Shown here in pieces: positions 58,749 through 64,000 of a DNA stretch of 64,000 bases. The stretch comes from Dendrolimus kikuchii (Eukaryota > Arthropoda > Insecta > Lepidoptera > Lasiocampidae), in assembly GCA_019925095.2 (NCBI GenBank), contig CM034388.1:29084934-29148933 (forward strand), read 5' to 3'. The notes under the pieces were generated by a model. The model worked only from the letters and a program-made list of their open reading frames with translations. It was not told where the DNA came from and ran no database searches. Position numbers and translations under genes: made by a program. Position 1 is the first letter of the stretch; each line of letters opens with the position of its first letter.

Positions 58749-59147
58749 TATAATAGGGAAAAATAGAGATTACAGATTGCGAACTAGGTTATCGATTTGT
58801 AGAGGTCGGTAGAGGCGACGAAATTTGAATAGCCTACAGACGGTAAATTTGCAAAACCACTGTATGTTGCCCTCGTGGATGAGTTAAAACAACAAATAAC
58901 TTCACATTTACACGACCAATGACGCAAACAATATCGATTGTCGGCAATAATATCACAGTTTGGACGGCAACTGAAATAGACAGGTGTCACGTCCAGTTCT
59001 CTGCCCACATTTCGTGTGAAAATAAATACGTAGGACAATTGACAGTTTAATCATCTGAGCCGCTTTAGGTCTCCCTATTTATTTTGCCGAATAAATACAG
59101 ATCTGAAATTGGTTTATTTTTTCTTTCGTACTTTCTTTTACAATAAT
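58749..59147. other. Non-coding DNA with a Cys-rich open frame
   Basis: A minus-strand frame 58784-59038 (84 codons) holds ten cysteines but matches no family I know and has no clear exon signals. Not called as a gene. Confidence 0.3.
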
Positions 59148-59156
59148 TATATTCTT

Positions 59157-59536
59157 CTGCGGAGTGACGCTCGCGGACCGCGTTCGTAATACCGAAGTAA
59201 GAAAGAGAGTTGGTCTGAAAGAGAGTGTCGGGGTGAAGGTAAGGAAAGGAATGCTCCGGTAGTTCGGGCATGTGGAAAGAATGACTAAACAGATATACAA
59301 TGCAAAAGTGGATGGATGCAGAAGTCGTGGAAGGCCACGACACACCTTCCATGATCAAATTGATCGTGTACTAGCAGAAGGTGATGTCAGGAGCCTTAAG
59401 AACAGCCGAGCGTGCATGACAAGAGTTATGAATGTCAAAGAAGCAAGTGAGGTGTGTAAGAATAAGCCTAAATGGCGCTCTGTTGTCCGTGCCTGCCCCG
59501 CAAGGGAACTGGCGTGAAGTTATGTATGTATGTATG
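59157..59536 (+). mobile_element. RTE-like copy, 9-bp TSD
   Basis: Flanked by TATATTCTT at 59148-59156 and 59537-59545. The coding segment is intact from ERMTKQIYN to the family stop, with a stop codon upstream in the RWFGH region. Confidence 0.8.
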
Positions 59537-59549
59537 TATATTCTTACTA

Positions 59550-60350
59550 ACTGACCCGGCAAACTTCGTACCGCCTCAGAATCAATAAATAAAAAAATCT
59601 GAATGATAATTGCAGAATGTTTCAACTTTAGTAAAAAAATGTGCTCAAAACTTAACCGGAACGAACATCAAACGTTTGACATTCAAAACCAAAAATAAGC
59701 TTCGCTTTTAAATTTAATATAATTTCTGAACGACTTTTAAATTTAATTGATTTCTGAACGACAGGACGAACATCAAATGTTTGACAGGTAGGCATAGTTT
59801 CTAATGGAAAGCGAAATTGTTGTTTTTACTACATTCCAAGCATTTTTTCAATATTTACTCACCTTTTAAACCTGCCCTGGACTTCCACAAATAATTCAAA
59901 ACCAAAATTAATCAAATCAGTCCAGCCGTTCTCTACTTTTAGCGAGACTAACGAACAGCAGTTGATTTTTATATATATAGATATCGGTCGAATTTTGACA
60001 TTACTTGTCTGGGGCTTATGTCAAATTTTAACCGATAGTAAGGCCAATGAGCGGTCGGTAAAATATAGGAATCGGCAATTAGTAAAACCGCGAAATAACT
60101 AAAATAGGAGTGGTCGGCGTACAATTAAAAAAAAAATTCATCTTTCATAGTCGTGCTAGTCAAATCTTAATATATATATCAATTACGTGTCACGTTGTTT
60201 GTCCGCGATGGACTCCTAAACTACTCGACCAATTTTAATGACTTGAAAGGTAGGATAGCTTACATTTGGACCCGGTAGGTGGCGCTAGAATCGGGTTCTA
60301 AATTTTATTTCTTCAGGGCAGAACAACGTCTGCCGGGACAGCTAGTATAA
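59550..60350. repeat. Cluster of families F and G repeats
   Basis: GACCCGGCAAACTTCGT start, AAATCAGTCCAGCCGTTCT, a family G block at 59990-60070, and a family F end at 60250-60345 (GGACCCGGTAGGTGGCGCT). Confidence 0.55.
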
Positions 60351-60543
60351 TATAAAAATTATGGCAATATTTTAAATACTTATTTTAACGCAAAAGACGC
60401 TGAGATGTTAACTTCGAAAGTTACAAAAATTGCATGCGAGCATTCTTTTGAGTGGAAAATTTCTGAAAAATTCAAGCAGCGAAGTGATTAAAAAATACTT
60501 TCAATGTATAGCTTCAAATTTCTGAATATATTTTGTTGTTGAA

Positions 60544-60967
60544 ATGTTTTTGATAACTGGGTTATTTTCTATTGAATGTGTTTTAAATGCCTTTTTTGGT
60601 TCTATAGCCAAATTACGAACACAACGAGATTTTGTCATTTGTAAGGCTGCACGGAACCCTCCCTTATGTAAGGACTGCCAAGCTCTTCAATTTATTTCGT
60701 CTGCCATCAGTAGCGTACCTACCGCGGTATCAGCCGTATCAATGATACGGGGCCCCCAGGCTACAGGGACCCCGAATGTGTGTAAGCAAAAATTCTTAAA
60801 ATATTATCCAAAATAGATTAATATTTTTTTTGGGACAAACTGTTGGACCAACAGAAACGGTCATAGACTTGTCATTATTGTCTATAGAGGCAGAAAATGC
60901 TATGGATATGGTTGATTTGATAAATAACTTTGCCACAAAAGGCCAGAAAAGTATATCCTTGACTTGA
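60544..60967 (+). pseudogene. Possible decayed hAT/ZMYM1-like transposase tail
   Basis: At 60870-60967 the frame gives LSLLSIEAENAMD followed by LINNFATK, which resembles the C-terminal dimerisation tail (LLSIE...FAxxKARK) of ZMYM1-like hAT transposases; the last motif is broken by a frameshift. The upstream 90-codon frame 60544-60816 may belong to it but shows no firm motif. Confidence 0.3.
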
Positions 60968-61024
60968 ATTGTTTGTCTAACTTAGCTTCTAAGTCTAAGA
61001 GGACTTATAAGTAATAACTTATAA

Positions 61025-61550
61025 TCAACTAGCGGCCCGGCGCGGTTTCACCTGCGCTCTGTCCCGCTCCCGTCATCTTATATAGCCTATGACACTCCCT
61101 GTTAACGTAGCTTTCCAACAGTAAAATAATTTTTAAAATCGGTTTCGTAGATCCAGAGATTACCCGCTACAACGTCACAAAAAGTCACAAACTTTACCTC
61201 TTTATAATCTATGTATATAAAAGAAAGTCGTGTTAGTTACACTATTTATAACTCAAGAACGGCTGTATCGATTTGGCTGAAAATTGGTAGGGAGGTAGCT
61301 TAGAACCAGGAGACGGACATAGGATACTTTTTAACCCGGTGGAACCGGTAGGTGGCGCTGAGATCGGGTTCTAGAATCCTCCTAATCACCTGGAGCGATT
61401 TTGGTGATTTTGTTTTTGTGTGTTTCAGTGGGTCCCCGGATGGTTTAAATCCACAATTGGAACCGGTAGATGGCGCTGGGATCGGGTCCTAGATTTTTAT
61501 TTTTTCAGAGCAGGACAACGTCTGCCGAGGCCGCTAGTATTAGTATAAAT
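61025..61550. repeat. Two family F repeats head to head
   Basis: 61025-61210 is the inverse of 42030-42240. 61205-61545 carries GGAACCGGTAGGTGGCGCTG twice and is the inverse of 49310-50135. Confidence 0.6.
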
Positions 61551-61949
61551 ATATAAATATTTTAATTCGATTCGAGCATTTTTTGTTTCTTTTATTTTAA
61601 ATACTTTACCCTTCCTTTGGGCCCCGCAATACATTTTGATACAGGGCCCATCTCAGGCAAGCTACGCCACTGTTGGCCATGAATCTTAGAATCTCAATTC
61701 TCTAGACACTTATAAAGACATTAGTCCTAAAAGGTGAGATAACACAGCAAGTAGCTTTGAAAAATATCTAATAGTAATCTCTGGAATCCCGAGGGATTCG
61801 CGGTCCGAGATCAAAAGAGCACAAGATAACTTTCCCAACTTACTTTAAGTCGAGGTTACGTAGCGCTATCACATTTAGAGATTGAAAAAGTTGTAAAAGC
61901 CAAGGTAATTTGATAATGAGCCTCGTAACGGTGATGAAATTGTATAGAA
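61551..61949. other. Non-coding DNA
   Basis: Nothing recognised apart from a GGGCCCCGCAATACA stretch near 61618, which may be a hAT-derived scrap. Confidence 0.4.
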
Positions 61950-62640
61950 CATTGGCAGTCTCGGCAGACGTTGTCCTGCCCTGAGAAAAATAATATCTAG
62001 AACCCTATTCCAGCGCCACCTACCGGATCTAATTGTGAATCTAAGCCATCTCTGGACCCACTCATACACACATAAAATTTCATCAATATCGTAGAACCAG
62101 ATTCCAGCGTTAAGAATTTTGTTTAGATTGATGAGTTACATTATTAATGATATTGACTACTAAAAAGTAGTGATCCCTATTTTTTATATAGCAGTTATCA
62201 GGGATAATGTAGCATTTGAATGGTGAAAGAATTTTTGAAATCGGTCCAATACTTTTTGAGTTTATTCGTTAGAAACATGCAAAAAAAATATACAAATCTT
62301 TGCTCTTAATAATATTATTAGTGTAGACTATTGTTTTCTATCCCATTTTCTGGATCAAATGGATTTAATACTATTTTACGAGCAAGCATTCGTAAATGTT
62401 ACATTGCACTTATTTTTTGTCTAGGCGCTATTTATTTTTATTTATGCGCTATTCGTCCCGGGAAAATTCCGACCCATCCTCCAAAAAGTATCCCTTTTTC
62501 CGGGATAAAAGGATTATATGTTCATTCCCTGTATTGATAGTATACCTATATATACGCTTAATTTCGGTTAAATTGGTATCATGTTTTCTCTGTGAAAGCC
62601 TAACGAATAAGCAGATAGTGTTCAATCTATCAATCAATTA
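61950..62640. repeat. Family F repeat and CGGGATAA-type repeat
   Basis: 61950-62330 contains CAGCGCCACCTACCGGATC and TGAAATCGGTCCAATACTTT. 62330-62600 is related to 57905-58260. Confidence 0.55.
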
Positions 62641-63079
62641 ATCTATAACTCTTCATTGTACACCAATACGAAAAAGAACTTACAGACTAAAACTATGCCT
62701 CATTATGCACAAAGAACGGTTTTATCGTTAAAAAGTGATCTCTTCCAGACAACCCCAGGAATGAACAGAGATTATAATGACGATGGTGGTATACATAATA
62801 CATAGTACAATTTCTTACAGCCTAGCAATAAATATAAAATTGCAGTATATACAGACGTTTTATGTATTAAATAGATATATACTTAATATACATTACATAC
62901 AAATATATATCTACAAAAATATATAAATGTTTATGTACATACATTTAAATATCATCATATTCCAAGGACAGGTAGACATCATTAACAATATCTCCTCTCA
63001 AATAACGCATTAAGCCCTAGGCTACATCTGCGTTACACAGTCACTTATATCGGGTGTAGCAAAGGCATAAGAAATCATT
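62641..63079. other. AT-rich DNA
   Basis: No gene or bounded element recognised. Confidence 0.4.
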
Positions 63080-63430
63080 ATATTAATACGTGAATCACAA
63101 ACTTTGAACCCCTTTGTACAAAAATTGCGCCGACGGAGGAGTATGAAATTTCGCACACTTATAGTTTATATAAAGCAGGAGTGCAGAATGCTATTTTTTT
63201 AAATTATGCATAAAAAATACATTAAATCAATAAAAAAAAAATTACACACACTACTCTGTATTTGACACAACGACGCATATATACTCTTTTATTTATTGTT
63301 CAAGTCAAATTAACAGTGTAGCCTGTGTAGCTTTAGCGAAATCTGTGATTATAGAAATATAGTCTTTGACAACAACACCTTAATAATGTTCAAACTTATA
63401 ATTTAAATTAATTATTGTCGAATTTCGACC
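63080..63430 (+). repeat. Dispersed repeat family E
   Basis: Matches 46078-46390 (GACGGAGGAGTATGAAATTT, TCAAATTAACAGTGTAGCC). Confidence 0.65.
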
Positions 63431-63473
63431 ACTGGGCGACCACTAGTATGATTTAATGTCTAAAAATACCCAC

Positions 63474-63573
63474 CTGACGTTAAGTAGACTCCCATGGCTA
63501 CGACGAGCATGAGTAATCGCAGCACAGGCTTGGTGCGGGCGTCGTGGATGCAGCCGGGCATGACAAGCCTCAT
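63474..63573 (-). CDS. Candidate first coding exon of a second K2P-type channel
   Basis: On the minus strand an exon of about 115 bp (acceptor-like TTTGTTTATAG at 63589-63599, donor GTGGGT after 63474) contains an ATG and 33 codons. After a short basic stretch it encodes a hydrophobic segment ending VYLTS plus G. This resembles the first half of K2P M1 (compare [11 protein letters not shown] in the exon at 44299-44656). The exon would end in phase 1 inside the Gly codon. The matching next exon was not found in the window. It could instead be an alternative first exon of the neighbouring channel, or an unrelated membrane protein. Confidence 0.4.
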
Positions 63574-63600
63574 TTCGCCTCGTAATCTCTATAAACAAAT

Positions 63601-64000
63601 AAACTTAAATGAACTATCGCCAGAAAATTTCAAAATATTAGTAAAAAATTTAAATACAAGAATAAGTGGGTATGTTTAAAAATAATTTTCAACAGCTTCG
63701 TTTATGCAGTGAGTGGAACAGAGTCGTCTTTACGCGGCTATGCAACAGTGAACGCGGGGAGTAACCCGATTGGTTAAAGAATGCCGTCATTATATGCTTT
63801 TTCAGACTGACTAATTTGGGTATATCCCACAGAATTATGTAGGTACATTAAACAAAACATTTTCAAACCATTTACGTGTAATGGCGAACATCGCTAATTT
63901 TCAGTTGTTTCGCGGATTTTCTAGACTGTTATGTAGCGCTATCTACCTACAATTTTCTATCAATATTTTTAATTGTTAGCAAGGCGCGCGCAGTTTGATT
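63601..64000. other. Upstream of the candidate exon
   Basis: AT-rich; no gene recognised. The window ends here. Confidence 0.4.

Noticed and set aside
58784..59038. Cys-rich 84-codon minus-strand ORF
   Set aside because: No known cysteine spacing, no signal peptide, no splice support; lies between a solo LTR and a retro-copy.
63494..63679. Plus-strand ORF at the window end
   Set aside because: Antisense to the better-supported K2P-like exon with splice signals on the minus strand.
1..64000. CRISPR arrays, bacterial operons or prokaryotic defence systems
   Set aside because: The sequence is eukaryotic; repeats are dispersed transposons with TSDs, not regularly spaced arrays.

Overview
This window is a stretch of animal nuclear DNA, most likely from a moth or butterfly. 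The inference rests on a very AT-rich background, split genes with GT-AG introns, and a dense layer of SINE, RTE-like, BEL/Pao, hAT and Harbinger-like repeats. Several of these, such as tRNA-headed SINEs and a GC-rich LINE-like leader, resemble repeats I know from Lepidoptera. I could not run a database search, so the clade is an inference.

Host genes are few. (1) A single-exon minus-strand gene at 6060-7826 encodes the JmjC dioxygenase NO66/RIOX1. (2) A minus-strand two-pore-domain potassium channel of the TWIK (KCNK1-like) type is spread over 31.6 kb. I reassembled five coding exons (44299-44656, 27073-27213, 18253-18462, 14447-14635, 13086-13387). They join in phase to a 399-residue protein with two pore loops, TIGYG and TIGLG. 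(3) A short minus-strand exon at 63474-63573 looks like the start of a second K2P-type channel; its remaining exons were not found.

The rest is mostly mobile DNA. Two BEL/Pao retrotransposons carry uninterrupted ORFs. One (about 18583-26937) has gag-pro-pol-env in a single 2468-residue frame with identical LTRs, and it sits inside channel intron 2. The other (about 50945-56673) has gag-pro-pol only. Two solo LTRs of one family are each flanked by ATAT. An RTE-like non-LTR family is present in at least a dozen 5'-truncated copies, many with target-site duplications (TSDs) that I could read directly. At least four SINE families (called here A, B, C, D), a 1.37-kb nonautonomous hAT element with a perfect 8-bp TSD, two Harbinger-type MITEs, and a 279-bp fold-back element with 113-bp arms complete the picture. 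Many are nested.

The most interesting observations concern how these elements meet the channel gene. An RTE-like copy is inserted exactly in the polypyrimidine tract of the intron 3 acceptor, and its TSD duplicates that tract. A nearly pristine 8.4-kb BEL/Pao element, antisense to the gene, has expanded an intron of about 250 bp to 8.6 kb. I found no defence system or other undescribed multi-gene system.
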